NCBI RefSeq assembly: GCF_029960115.1
Contig: NZ_JASCOZ010000024.1
Span: 1 to 41,598, forward strand
Length of the DNA: 41,598 nt
Direction: 5' to 3'
Source of the DNA: Stenotrophomonas sp. PS02289
GTDB taxonomy: Bacteria; Pseudomonadota; Gammaproteobacteria; Xanthomonadales; Xanthomonadaceae
The notes under the pieces were generated by a model. The model was given only the letters and a program-made list of their open reading frames with translations. It made no database searches and was not told the DNA's origin. The stretch's first letter is position 1; each line of letters opens with the position of its first letter. This document shows positions 7,829 to 17,300 of the stretch, one piece after another. The position numbers and the translations under genes are program-made.

Positions 7829-9225
7829 GCGTTCCGATGCACCCAATGTATTCTGCCGCGGTGACGGTACAGGTCCATGCCCCAGTACACCAGCGCGGCA
7901 ACCAGTGCCGGCAGGACCAGCATCGAGGCAGCCACCATGACGAACAAGGCACCGCTGCCGGTCGGTGAGGCAACGCCCTTGCGGGCGCAGCTACGCAGCT
8001 GTGCAATGCGCAGAATCTGCCAGGACAGCATCCACACGGCACCCAGTGCCAGCGGGCCGCCAAACTCCACCAGTGGCAACAGCCCGCATAGGATCAGCAC
8101 CATGACCGGGACGCCCAGCGCACGCAACCAGGGATGCCGAACGCGCACCTCCTCGGGGTCCATCTGCCAGTAGTAAAGCGAGCGCTTGGCAAAGCCCAGC
8201 AGCACCAGTGCGGGCGGCAGCAGCACCGCACCGGTGGTGAACAGAAGCGTCTCCGCACTCGGCATCTGGGTCAGCCCTTCCGCCCACAGTGAGAACACGA
8301 TGATGCCCAGGATCACGGCACTGATCACAGACGAGCGCAGCAGCGCCACCTGCAACGCCAGGCGGTGCGTGGGTACCGACTGCCCGCCCCAGAAGTTCGC
8401 CTGTCCTGGGTCGATGCCGTCGGGCAGGGGGATGTCAGGATGGCAGCCCAGTACCTTCATCAACGCGACCACCCGGCGCGCGCGCACAGGACGCAGCGCA
8501 TCCACCAGGTTGCGCCAGCGTGGACGCGGAGTGCGCAGGGCATCCAGTGCCGATCGTACCTGGCGCGGAGTGGGGCGCGACACGTCGTAGCTGGCCATCA
8601 GCGCCGATAGTGCGGTGTTCTGCGCCGGCAGCTGCAACCAGGCTTGTCCCGCGCGCTGGACCATCCACTGCCACTGACGCGGATCCACGCCACCGCTGAC
8701 ATCATCCCAGCCAAACAGGCGCTGTAACGCGGTCAGGTTGTCTCCGTTCATCGCCACCTGGTCGTGGCGCAGGGCATGCAGCACGAGCGCACCGATGGCA
8801 TCGCGCGTGTCCAGTGACCACTCGCGGCTGTGGTCGCGCAGCCAGTTTCGGTAGTCCAGATGGGCCGTATGGCTGCCTTCACTGAGCAGCACGGCGGCCA
8901 CCGCGCGGGGATCGGGCTGCGCCGGCAAGGACAGCGGTACGCGTTGGCTGGGTGCGAACGTAGCGGGGGGCGACACCGCTGCTGCGGTCTGCGCGGACAC
9001 CGGGGCCTCCCGTCGCAGCGGCGGATCCTCCAGCGCTACGTTGCCGCCGCGCTCCTGGATCGACCGGCACAGCGCCAACGCCTGCTGATAGGCGTCGTGC
9101 AGCTGCTGGAAACCGACCGGATCATCCTCAGGGCGGGTCACCTTCAACGCGCGTGCATAGGCACGCTTGACCGCCCGTTCGTCTCCGCTCGCGGCCAGTT
9201 GACGCAGCTCCCGCAGGTTGCTCAT
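7825..9225 (-). CDS. J-like membrane protein, first of three (DjlB/DjlC type)
   Basis: This 466-residue protein starts MSNLRELRQLAASGDERAVK. The J-like helix II/III region has R31-P32-E33 in place of HPD, so both His and Asp differ from the canonical motif. A proline-rich linker, a helical middle domain (for example HLDYRNWLRDHSREWSLDTR) and at least four strongly hydrophobic C-terminal segments follow (such as VISAVILGIIVFSLWA and LFVMVAASMLVLPALVAALVY). The ATG at 9223-9225 overlaps the stop of the Hsp70 gene by one base (TGATG), so translation is probably coupled to it. It is the most diverged of the three copies. Its Hsp70 partnership is inferred from the coupling and from the E. coli HscC-DjlB/DjlC precedent. 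Confidence 0.85.
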   Translation of the reverse strand: MSNLRELRQLAASGDERAVKRAYARALKVTRPEDDPVGFQQLHDAYQQALALCRSIQERGGNVALEDPPLRREAPVSAQTAAAVSPPATFAPSQRVPLSLPAQPDPRAVAAVLLSEGSHTAHLDYRNWLRDHSREWSLDTRDAIGALVLHALRHDQVAMNGDNLTALQRLFGWDDVSGGVDPRQWQWMVQRAGQAWLQLPAQNTALSALMASYDVSRPTPRQVRSALDALRTPRPRWRNLVDALRPVRARRVVALMKVLGCHPDIPLPDGIDPGQANFWGGQSVPTHRLALQVALLRSSVISAVILGIIVFSLWAEGLTQMPSAETLLFTTGAVLLPPALVLLGFAKRSLYYWQMDPEEVRVRHPWLRALGVPVMVLILCGLLPLVEFGGPLALGAVWMLSWQILRIAQLRSCARKGVASPTGSGALFVMVAASMLVLPALVAALVYWGMDLYRHRGRIHWVHRNA

Positions 9226-10901
9226 CAGAGCGTTTCCAGTTCGTCCAATGCCGTGGCAAAGCGCTTCCGGTCCTGCTCGATCCGGGCCAGATCCTGCGAT
9301 TCCAGCGTATTGCGGAAGTGCGCGATCCACTCCTGCACACTGCTGCGCATCGCCACGTGCTCTTCGTACACGCGCTCGGCGCGGGTGATCAGGGCCAGGT
9401 TCTGCTGCTGTTCGCGCGGATGGATCTTCAGTGACTGCAGGCGTTCCAGACGCTCGCGGATCTCCGCGTCGTCCATCAGGCCCGGGTTCTGCTCGATCAG
9501 CAGCTCGTGGCGCTTGCCCGAGCCGGTTTCGGTGACTTCGACCTGCAGCAGCCCGTTGATGTCATAGGTGAAGCGGACCAGGACGCCGCTCTCCCCTTGG
9601 CCGGCGGTCAGCGGCACGTTGATCTCGCCCAGCTTGATGTTCTTTTCCACCATCGGACTTTCACCCTGGAACACATCGATGCGGACCTGCTTCTGGCCAT
9701 CGTGCATCGGGTAAAAGCTGTCCTCGCGGCTGACCGGCACCACACTGTTGCGCGGAATGATGGGATGGAAATACCCGGCCTGGATCTGGTTGCCGACGCG
9801 ATGCGCCACCTGGGTGCCCAGCGTGTACGGGCACACATCGGTCAGTACCACTTCTTCCAGGGACTCGTCGCGGCTCTTCAGCCCGGCGGCCACCGTCGCG
9901 CCCAGCGCAATCGCCTGGTCAGGGTGGATATGACGCAGCGGCAGGCGACCGAACATGCGGGTGACCAGACGCGCCACCATCGGCATGCGCACCGCGCCAC
10001 CGACCAGCACGATGTCGTCCAGGTCGGACGGCTTCAGCTTGGCGTCGCGCATGGCGCGTTCGATCGGCGCGCGCATGCGCTGCAGGAGCGGCTCGGCCAG
10101 CTGGGCGAAGCCGGCTTCGTCCAGTGACCAGGTGAAGGCGTTGCCTTCCAGCTTCAGCTCCAGATCGATGCTGCGCTCGTCAGTGAGCGCACGCTTGAAC
10201 TGCTCCATGCGCTGACGCAGCACGGCCAGATCCACCGGCTTGAGCCGGCTCAGCTCAATGCGGTTGCGCTGGCAAAAGGTCTTGATCAGCAGTTCCAGGA
10301 AATCCTCACCGCCGAGGTAGTTGTCGCCGGCGGTGGCATTGACCTCGACCACGCCGTCGAACAGCTCCAGGATCGACACGTCGAACGTGCCGCCCCCGAG
10401 GTCCAGCACCAGCACCCGGCCTTCGCCGGCGCGGTCGCGCAGGCCGTAGGCGAGGGCGGCCGCGGTGGGTTCATTGATCAGGCGCTCGACCTTGATTCCG
10501 GCCAGCTCGCCGGCGGCGCGGGTGGCCTTGCGCTGCGCATCGGTGAAATACGCGGGCACGCTGATCACGGCTTCCGTGACCCGCTCGCCCAGTGCCGCCT
10601 CGGCATCGGCCAGCAGTGAGCGCAGCACCAGCGCGGAAAGTTCCTCCGGACGGAAGCGGCGGTCGCCCAGCTTGGTCTCGTGGGAGGTGCCCATCAAGCG
10701 CTTGAAGGCCGCCACGCTCAGGTGTGGGTGCGTCACCAGCCGGTCCTGTGCCGGCTTGCCGACCAGCACGGTGTCACCGTCCAGGCTGACCACCGACGGG
10801 GTCAGCAGGTCGCCGTGTGCATTGGGGAACAGCTCCCCTCCCTGGGCCCGGTGCACGCCGATCAACGAATGCGTGGTCCCGAGATCTATCCCTACGATCA
10901 T
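9225..10901 (-). CDS. hscC: HscC-type Hsp70 chaperone
   Basis: The 558-residue product is an Hsp70 of the short HscC (Hsc62) class; E. coli HscC has 556 residues. The ATPase domain shows the N-terminal phosphate loop IVGIDLGTTHSLIGV, the second phosphate motif VLDLGGGTFDVSILE and the adenosine motif IVLVGGAVRMP. The substrate-binding domain includes the strand region GLLQVEVTETGSGKRHELLIE, and the lid is short. The start is the ATG at 10899-10901, with AGGGGG seven bases upstream; longer in-frame versions run antisense into the divergent peptidase gene and are artefacts. It is first in an operon with three J-like membrane proteins, the arrangement that defines the HscC-DjlB/DjlC system of E. 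coli, where HscC has been reported to modulate sigma-70. No GrpE-like gene is present. Confidence 0.92.
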   Translation of the reverse strand: MIVGIDLGTTHSLIGVHRAQGGELFPNAHGDLLTPSVVSLDGDTVLVGKPAQDRLVTHPHLSVAAFKRLMGTSHETKLGDRRFRPEELSALVLRSLLADAEAALGERVTEAVISVPAYFTDAQRKATRAAGELAGIKVERLINEPTAAALAYGLRDRAGEGRVLVLDLGGGTFDVSILELFDGVVEVNATAGDNYLGGEDFLELLIKTFCQRNRIELSRLKPVDLAVLRQRMEQFKRALTDERSIDLELKLEGNAFTWSLDEAGFAQLAEPLLQRMRAPIERAMRDAKLKPSDLDDIVLVGGAVRMPMVARLVTRMFGRLPLRHIHPDQAIALGATVAAGLKSRDESLEEVVLTDVCPYTLGTQVAHRVGNQIQAGYFHPIIPRNSVVPVSREDSFYPMHDGQKQVRIDVFQGESPMVEKNIKLGEINVPLTAGQGESGVLVRFTYDINGLLQVEVTETGSGKRHELLIEQNPGLMDDAEIRERLERLQSLKIHPREQQQNLALITRAERVYEEHVAMRSSVQEWIAHFRNTLESQDLARIEQDRKRFATALDELETL

Positions 10902-10908
10902 CTGCAAT

Positions 10909-10925
10909 CCCCCTTGCTCAGGGGG
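10909..10925 (-). promoter_or_regulatory. Hairpin covering the hscC ribosome-binding site
   Basis: Read on the minus strand, CCCCCT (10925-10920), loop GAGCA and AGGGGG (10914-10909) form a perfect 6-bp stem whose 3' arm is the Shine-Dalgarno sequence of hscC. A TAGAAT -10-like hexamer lies at 10928-10933 on the same strand. If it is the real promoter, transcription would start near 10921 and truncate the 5' arm. Confidence 0.5.
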
Positions 10926-11024
10926 TGATTCTAGCCAGCGGATGTCGCCCCTGACCATTGGCCGTTGCCCCCACATGCCCCAGCGGCTATGGTCCCGGGC
11001 TGTTTCGTACTGCCGGAAATGCCG

Positions 11025-13172
11025 ATGTCCGCACGCACTGCCCTCTCCACCGCCCTGGCCCTGGGGCTGACCCTGGCCGCCAGCGCCCACGCCGATGAAG
11101 GCATGTGGATGCCGACCCAGCTGCCCGAACTGGCCAAGCCGCTGAAGGCGGCGGGCTTCAAGGGCAATCCGGCCGACCTGGCCAACGTGACCGCGCCGCC
11201 GCTGAGCGCGGTGGTCCGTGCTGGCGGTGGCACCGGTTCGTTCGTGTCGGCCGATGGCCTGCTGCTGACCAACCACCACGTGGCGATGGGCGTGATCCAG
11301 TACAACAGCTCGCCCGAGCACAACCTGATCGACAACGGCTTCATCGCCAGCGGCCGCAGCGACGAGCGCCCGGCCAACCCGGACTTCCGCGTGCTGGTCA
11401 CCACCGGCTTCGACAAGGTCACCGACGAGGTGCTGGGCGAGGCCCGTGGCAAGACCGGCCGCGCCTATTTCGATGCGGTGGACAAGGCCAGCAAGCGCCT
11501 GGTGGCCGAGTGCGAAAGCGCCGGCAACGTGCGCTGCAGCATTGCCGACATGTACTACGGCACCGACTTCTACCGCATCCGCCAGCTGGAACTGAGCGAT
11601 GTGCGCCTGGTGTATGCACCGCCGCGCGCGATCGGCAACTACGGCGATGAGATCGACAACTTCATGTGGCCGCGCCACACCGGCGACTTCACCCTGCTGC
11701 GCGCCTACGTGGGCAAGGACGGCAAGCCGGCGGCCTACAGCCCGGACAACGTTCCGTACCAGCCGCCCGCGCACCTCAAAATGGCGCTGGATGGCCCCAA
11801 GACCGGCGATTACGCGATGCTGGCCGGCTACCCGGGCATCACCTACCGGCACCGCACCGCCGCCGAATTCGCTGGCCAGATCGACGCGGTGCTGCCGCGC
11901 CGGGTCGACGTGTTCCAGCAGATGATCGACACCATTGAAGCGGCCACGGCCAAGGACGCACAGGCGCGCACCCGCTATGCCTCGCAGCTGCAGTCGCTGA
12001 AGAACAACCGCAAGCGCGCCGCCGGCGAGCTGGAAGGCCTGCTGCGCAGCGACGCCAAGGCCCAGCGCGCCAGCGACGAAGCGGCCATGCTGAAGGCCAC
12101 CGATGCCCAGTACCAGGCCGACATCCAGGCGCTGTTCGCGTCGCTGTCGCAGGGTGCGTCGGTCGGCGAGCGCGACCTGCTGCTGGACCTGGCCGCCAGC
12201 CAGAGCCAGCTGCTGCGCTCGGCGCTGATGCTGGAGCGCCTGCGGATCGAGTCGGCCAAGCCGGACGCGGAGCGCGAGACCGGGTATCAGCAGCGCGACC
12301 AGGCCCTGATCGAGGGCACCCTCAAGCAGGTCCAGCGCCGCTATGCGCCAGCCGTGGAAAAGGCCCTGCTGACCACGCTGCTGACCCGTTACCAGCAGCT
12401 GCCCGACGCGCAGCGCGTGCCCGAGTTCGACGCCGGCTTTGGCCGCACCCCGGCGGCGCTGGCCAAGGCGCTGGATACGCTGTACGCCAGCACCACGCTG
12501 GGTGAGGAAGCGCAGCGCTTGAGCCGCTTCGCCGCCGCGAAGGAAGGCAAGGCCCTGGCCCGCGACCCGCTGATCGACCTGGCCGGCCCGCTGGTGGCCG
12601 CGCAGCTGCGCCTGGAAGACCAGCGCAAGCAGCGTGAAGGCGAGCAGCTGCGCCTGCGCCCGGCCTATATGCAGGCGCTGTTCGCCTGGCGCGCCAAGCA
12701 GGGCCGTGCGGTCTACCCGGACGCCAACCGTACCCTGCGCATCAGCTACGGCAAGGTGGAGGCGCTGTCGCCGCGCGATGCGGTGCATTTCGATCCGGTC
12801 ACCACCGTGGCCGGCATTGTCGAGAAGAACACCAACGCCTATCCGTTCGACGCCCCCAAGCCGCTGCTGGCAGCCATTGCCAAGGGTGACTTCGGCAGCA
12901 CGGCCGACCCGGTGCTGAAAACCCAGACGGTCAACTTCCTGACCAACCTGGACACCACGGGCGGAAACTCGGGTTCGCCGGTGCTGAATGCGCGGGGCGA
13001 GCTGATCGGGCTGAACTTCGACAGCAACTGGGAGTCGGTCAGCGCCAGCTGGTGGTTCGACCCCCGCTTCAAGCGCGCCGTGCACGTGGACATGCGCTAC
13101 CTGCGCTGGCTGCTGGCCAAGGTCTACCCGGCCCCCGAGCTGTTGAAAGAGATGGGCGTTCCGGCCGAATGA
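11025..13172 (+). CDS. S46 family serine dipeptidyl-peptidase (DPP7/DPP11 type)
   Basis: The 715-residue product has a signal peptide (hydrophobic core LSTALALGLTLAASAHA, cleavage after about residue 23) and is probably periplasmic. S46 enzymes remove dipeptides from the N-terminus of peptides. The catalytic triad is visible: H85 in TNHHVAMG, D221 in RHTGDFTLLRAYV and S649 in GGNSGSPVLN; the known family members have these near 85, 225 and 655. F665 matches the residue that favours hydrophobic P2 in DPP7/DPP11. Residue 667, the position that is Arg in DPP11 (acidic specificity) and Gly in DPP7, is Ser here, so the specificity cannot be read directly. The ATG at 11025 is preferred because GGAA at 11014-11017 is well spaced; the ATG at 11019 is too close and 10965 has no ribosome-binding site. 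The gene is divergent from hscC. Confidence 0.93.
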   Translation: MSARTALSTALALGLTLAASAHADEGMWMPTQLPELAKPLKAAGFKGNPADLANVTAPPLSAVVRAGGGTGSFVSADGLLLTNHHVAMGVIQYNSSPEHNLIDNGFIASGRSDERPANPDFRVLVTTGFDKVTDEVLGEARGKTGRAYFDAVDKASKRLVAECESAGNVRCSIADMYYGTDFYRIRQLELSDVRLVYAPPRAIGNYGDEIDNFMWPRHTGDFTLLRAYVGKDGKPAAYSPDNVPYQPPAHLKMALDGPKTGDYAMLAGYPGITYRHRTAAEFAGQIDAVLPRRVDVFQQMIDTIEAATAKDAQARTRYASQLQSLKNNRKRAAGELEGLLRSDAKAQRASDEAAMLKATDAQYQADIQALFASLSQGASVGERDLLLDLAASQSQLLRSALMLERLRIESAKPDAERETGYQQRDQALIEGTLKQVQRRYAPAVEKALLTTLLTRYQQLPDAQRVPEFDAGFGRTPAALAKALDTLYASTTLGEEAQRLSRFAAAKEGKALARDPLIDLAGPLVAAQLRLEDQRKQREGEQLRLRPAYMQALFAWRAKQGRAVYPDANRTLRISYGKVEALSPRDAVHFDPVTTVAGIVEKNTNAYPFDAPKPLLAAIAKGDFGSTADPVLKTQTVNFLTNLDTTGGNSGSPVLNARGELIGLNFDSNWESVSASWWFDPRFKRAVHVDMRYLRWLLAKVYPAPELLKEMGVPAE

Positions 13173-13177
13173 CGGCC

Positions 13178-13195
13178 CCCCGACCATGGTCGGGG
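13178..13195. terminator. Perfect palindrome after the S46 gene
   Basis: An 18-base perfect palindrome (half-site CCCCGACCA) begins six bases after the peptidase stop codon. Its position suggests a transcript-end hairpin, but no T-run follows. Confidence 0.4.
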
Positions 13196-13268
13196 CACCC
13201 TTGGGTCGCATTTGACTTCATTCCGGGGCAGACTGGCCCTGGAATCGAGTAGATGTGACAGGTACCGG

Positions 13269-14024
13269 GTGGCAGTGAAGGAAGACGGTCGCGGTGATCC
13301 CGCGGCCCCGCAGACGACATTGGAAGGCCTGCACGTCTGGGTAGTCGAGGACGACCCGGAGCTGTTGGCCCTGAGCGTGGATGACCTGCGCTGGCGTGGT
13401 GCAACGGCGCGCGGGCTGGACAGTGCCGAGGCGCTGTACCGGCATCTGGCCGTGGAGCGCTGCGACATCGTGGTGCTCGATATCGGCCTGCCGGGCGAGG
13501 ACGGCTACGCGGTGGCCCGCCACCTGCGCGGCATGGCCGACATCGGCATCGTCATGCTCACCGGCCGTGGCAGCACCCACGACATGACCCATGGCTTGGC
13601 GCTCGGCGCGGACGTGTATCTGGTCAAACCGGTGGCCGGCGACCTGCTCGCCGCTGCATTGGTCAGCCTGCGCCGCCGCCTGCACCGTGATCGGCCGGCA
13701 TCGGCGGCAGGCACGGCCCCGGCCGTTCCCGGTTGGCAGCTGCAGAGCGACGGCTGGAACCTGCAGGCCCCCAACGGCAAGAACCTGGCCCTGACCGGCG
13801 CAGAGCGCGGTTTCCTGCGCGCGCTGATGACGCCATCCAGTGCGCCGGTCGAGCGCGAAACACTGATTGCTGCCATCACTGACACGCCCTGGGACTTCGA
13901 TCCGCATCGCCTGGACGTGCTGGTGCACCGACTGCGCAGCCGGGTGCAGAACGCCACCGGGCTGACCCTGCCGGTGCGCGCGCTGCGCGGGGCGGGCTAT
14001 TTATGGACGGAAACCGGCACCTGA
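13269..14024 (+). CDS. OmpR/PhoB-type response regulator, orphan
   Basis: The roughly 251-residue product has an N-terminal receiver domain with acidic pocket VVEDD, phospho-acceptor D71 in VVLDIGLPGEDGY and the conserved Lys in LVKPV. A C-terminal winged-helix DNA-binding domain covers about residues 160-250 and includes RLDVLVHRLRSRV and the wing region RALRGAGYLW. The start is uncertain: GTG 13269 is chosen because AGG at 13260-13262 is six bases upstream; a TTG at 13212 and a GTG at 13275 are alternatives. No histidine kinase gene is adjacent, so its partner must be encoded elsewhere. It could control the large operon that follows at 14338, but nothing in the sequence proves this. Confidence 0.88.
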   Translation: MAVKEDGRGDPAAPQTTLEGLHVWVVEDDPELLALSVDDLRWRGATARGLDSAEALYRHLAVERCDIVVLDIGLPGEDGYAVARHLRGMADIGIVMLTGRGSTHDMTHGLALGADVYLVKPVAGDLLAAALVSLRRRLHRDRPASAAGTAPAVPGWQLQSDGWNLQAPNGKNLALTGAERGFLRALMTPSSAPVERETLIAAITDTPWDFDPHRLDVLVHRLRSRVQNATGLTLPVRALRGAGYLWTETGT

Positions 14025-14039
14025 GGTGCCAGTTTCCGT
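14007..14039 (+). terminator. Hairpin with the stop codon as its loop
   Basis: Arms ACGGAAAC-C-GGCACC (14007-14021) and GGTGCC-A-GTTTCCGT (14025-14039) pair with a single mismatch, and the three-base loop is the TGA stop codon of the response-regulator gene. No T-run follows. Confidence 0.5.
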
Positions 14040-14074
14040 TCGCGCATTCCACCTTATCCCCGCGCCGTTGGCGC

Positions 14075-14100
14075 GCCCCCTTTAACAAAAAGGGGGCTTT
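14075..14100 (+). terminator. Intrinsic terminator after the response regulator
   Basis: Arms GCCCCCTTT (14075-14083) and AAAGGGGGC (14089-14097) flank loop AACAA and are followed by TTT. This is the best rho-independent terminator in the window, and it separates the regulator from the giant-protein operon. The A/T-flanked stem could work in both directions. Confidence 0.7.
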
Positions 14101-14337
14101 CCACCAGATGTACGACGTGCATCCGTCTGCCGTGAGCAAGTGTGAGCGAGGGTGAGTCGCGCGGCACTGACTTCACGATTTATTCACAACACAATGCGCG
14201 CCGCCCGGTCCTGCCGGCGACGCCGGTCGCCTGTACGCCCGGGATCCAACCGACAGGGACTGTCCGGGCCGGCTGCGACCATCACGCGCTGACCCACCGC
14301 CCCTGCCAGGCCGCAACCGGAACAGGGGAAAACACGC

Positions 14338-17300
14338 ATGTCCAGCCAAAGCGATCGCGCAGTCATCTGCGCGGCGGTGTCGTTGTTCGAGCGCGCGCGC
14401 GGATCACGCGTGCGCCACGCCTGGCTGCGACGTGCGCTGACCACCCTGATGCTGCTGCCGTTGCCGGCGCTGGCCATCGACCTGCAGATCACCGACTTCT
14501 CCGACACCGGCTACGACCCGGTGCCGGCGGGCACCACGGTGATCTACAACGTCAAGGTCGAGAACGGGGCCAACGACAACGCCACCGGCAGCGTGACCAT
14601 CTTCGACCTGCCGGCCGGTACCGCACTGGGCAGCACCGCCCCCGCCGGCTGCAGCAGCTCGGCCGGTGCCAACGGCATTACCCGCGTGGTCTGCACCAAT
14701 CCGTCGCTGTCCGCCAACGGCACGCCGTATGAATTCAAGCTTCCGGTGACCACGCTGGCCTCGCAGCCGGCCACCATCACCGTGCGCGCGGCGATTGGCT
14801 TTGCCTCGGCGCTGCCCCCGGCAACCTCCCCGATCAGCGACCTGCAAAACAACGACCCGTTCTTCGGCAGCGACACCAACGTTCCCAACAACCGCACCAG
14901 CCAGAACACCACCATCCAGGCGGCGGCAGATCTGGAACTGGAAAAGACCGCATCGCCGGGCCAGGTCATCGGCGGCGGTGAAGTGCTGTACCGCCTGACC
15001 GTACGCAACAACGGCCCCAGCGTCACCACCGGTTTCAACGTGGTCGATACGCTGCCGCCGAACGTCACCCTGGTCGGCACCCCCAGTGGCGCGGACTGGT
15101 CGTTCAGCCAGCAGAACGGCACCTACAACGGCACCCTGGCGGTGGGCGCAACCACCAGCTACACGTTCCGCGGCAAGGTCAACGTGGGCACTGGCAACAT
15201 CGTCAACTCCGCGGTGGTCAACGCCGGCTCGGTGCCGGACGCTGTTCCCAACAACAACTCGTCCAGCGTCACCACGGCGGTGACCGCCGGTGCCGACCTG
15301 CTGCTGTCCAAGTCGGTGTCACCGGCTCCAGCGGCCGCCGGATCGGAAGTGACCTATACGCTGACCGCGCGCAATGATGGCCCGAGCGCGGCCAGCACCG
15401 TGGTGATCGACGATCCGCTGCCGGAAGGTTTCCTCGTCAACGGTGTGTCCGGTCCCGCCGGCTGGACCTGCAGCAACAACGTCGAACGCACCCGGGTCAC
15501 CTGTAACGCGGCCAGCTTCGCGTCCGGTACGCAGGCCCAGATCCGCATCCAGGCGCAGGTGCCGTCCACCGGTACCAACAGCAGCGGCACCGTCACCAAC
15601 ACCGCGGTGATCAGCGCGGCGACGCCGGACCCGGCCAGTGCCAACAACACGGCCAGCGTCGGCTTGACCGTCATTCCCGACGGTGCCGACCTCCGCATGA
15701 CCAAGAGCAAGACGCCGCAGCTGGTGCCGGTCTGGAACAACACCGGCCTGCGCACTGACAGCGTCATGACCTCCTCGATCCGCGCCCAGAACATGGGGCC
15801 GCGCACGGTCACCGCCAATCTGCAACTCGTGGACACGCTGGCCGTGGGCGAGGAGTGGGTCGATGCCAACGGCAACCCCTACGCCGCCAACACGCCGATC
15901 ACTGTGGGCAACTTCAGCTGCAGCGTGGACAGCGCGTGGAGCGGCACGGCAGCGCAGGTGGTGACCTGTACCCAGACCACCAACTACCCGGTGGCGGTCA
16001 ATGCCTACTCGCAGATGCTGACGCTGCGCACGCTGGCGCGCCTGCAGGGCACGCTGACCAACACCGCCTGCACCGGCGGCAGCGGCGGTTCGGCCGAGCC
16101 GACCACCGGCGGTGGCATCAACCTCGACCCGAATACCACCAACGACTGCACCGGCGCATCAAGCCGCTCCACCGATGCGCGCGCCGACCTGTCCATCACC
16201 AAGCGCACCAATGAGGTTGGCGATGCCGACAACATCCTGCGTGACACCGATGCGTCGGTGACCTACACGCTGGTGGTGACCAACACCGGCGCGCCGACCA
16301 CCGGCGTGGTGGTCAATGATCCGATCCCGGGTTTCGTATCGGGTGCCACCACGGTCACCGAGGTGACCAGGCCGGCGAACTGGAGTTGCGGTCTCAGCGG
16401 CAGCAGCTGGATCTGCCGTTCCCTGACCACCCCGCTGGGCACCAACGCGACCGCGACCATCGCCTTCCGCGTCAACCGCGCGCTGTACGACAGCCAGGCC
16501 CAGGGAGCCGTCACCTGTGCCGGTCAGCTGCAACCGGCCGGTCGCTTCTGCAACACCGCCGGTGTCAGCGTGGACCCGTCGGTCACCGGTGCCATCGGCG
16601 AAGCCAACCCGAACAACAACTCGGCCTCGGACTGGGTGCAGATCGACCCGGTGACCAACGTGGCCACTACCGCCAAGGACATCACGTCGGGCAGCCCGGG
16701 CCGCGTCGGCGTCAACACCACCTACCGCATCACCTACCAGAACCGCGGTCCGTCCCTGGCACGCGGCGTGGTGTTCAGCGACACCTTCACCCTGCCGGCA
16801 AACGACGCCGGGTTCGTGCTGGTGTCGGCCTCGCGCACCGGCAGCGGCAACACCGCCTGTACGGTGACGTCGTATGACGCTTCGATCAGTTCGGCCACCG
16901 CGCCGGGCGGTACCTCGTGGTTCAACACCGGTGGCACACCGGCCACGCTGCGCCTGACCTGCGCGCCGCTGGACATGGCCTACGACTCCACGCAGACCAT
17001 GAACGTGGTGATCCGCCCGAACGTCAACAGCGGCAATACGGGCCGCCAGTTCACCAACGTCGGCACTTTCCATTTCGACCCGGACAACACCGGTACCGCC
17101 ATTCCCGCCAGTGGCACCGACAGCAGCGGCCGCAGCTACAACTACAACAGCAACACCACCGACGACGTGCGCAACGCGGTGCTGGTGTTCGAAGCGGGCG
17201 AAGTCGACCTGATCGTCAACAAGATCGACCAGAACTTCGTCGGCGGTGTCGACCCGCTGGGCTTCGACTCGCGTCCCGGGCAGGAAACCAACAACTACAT

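Noticed and set aside
10902-13211. 770-codon N-terminal extension of the Hsp70 frame
   Set aside because: It is wholly antisense to the S46 peptidase. The Hsp70 family start MIVGIDLGTT has its own ribosome-binding site at 10909-10914.
14338-14475. Possible T5/ESPR-type extended signal peptide on the giant protein
   Set aside because: The N-terminal region is long, but it lacks the conserved ESPR motif, and the C-terminus is not an autotransporter barrel.
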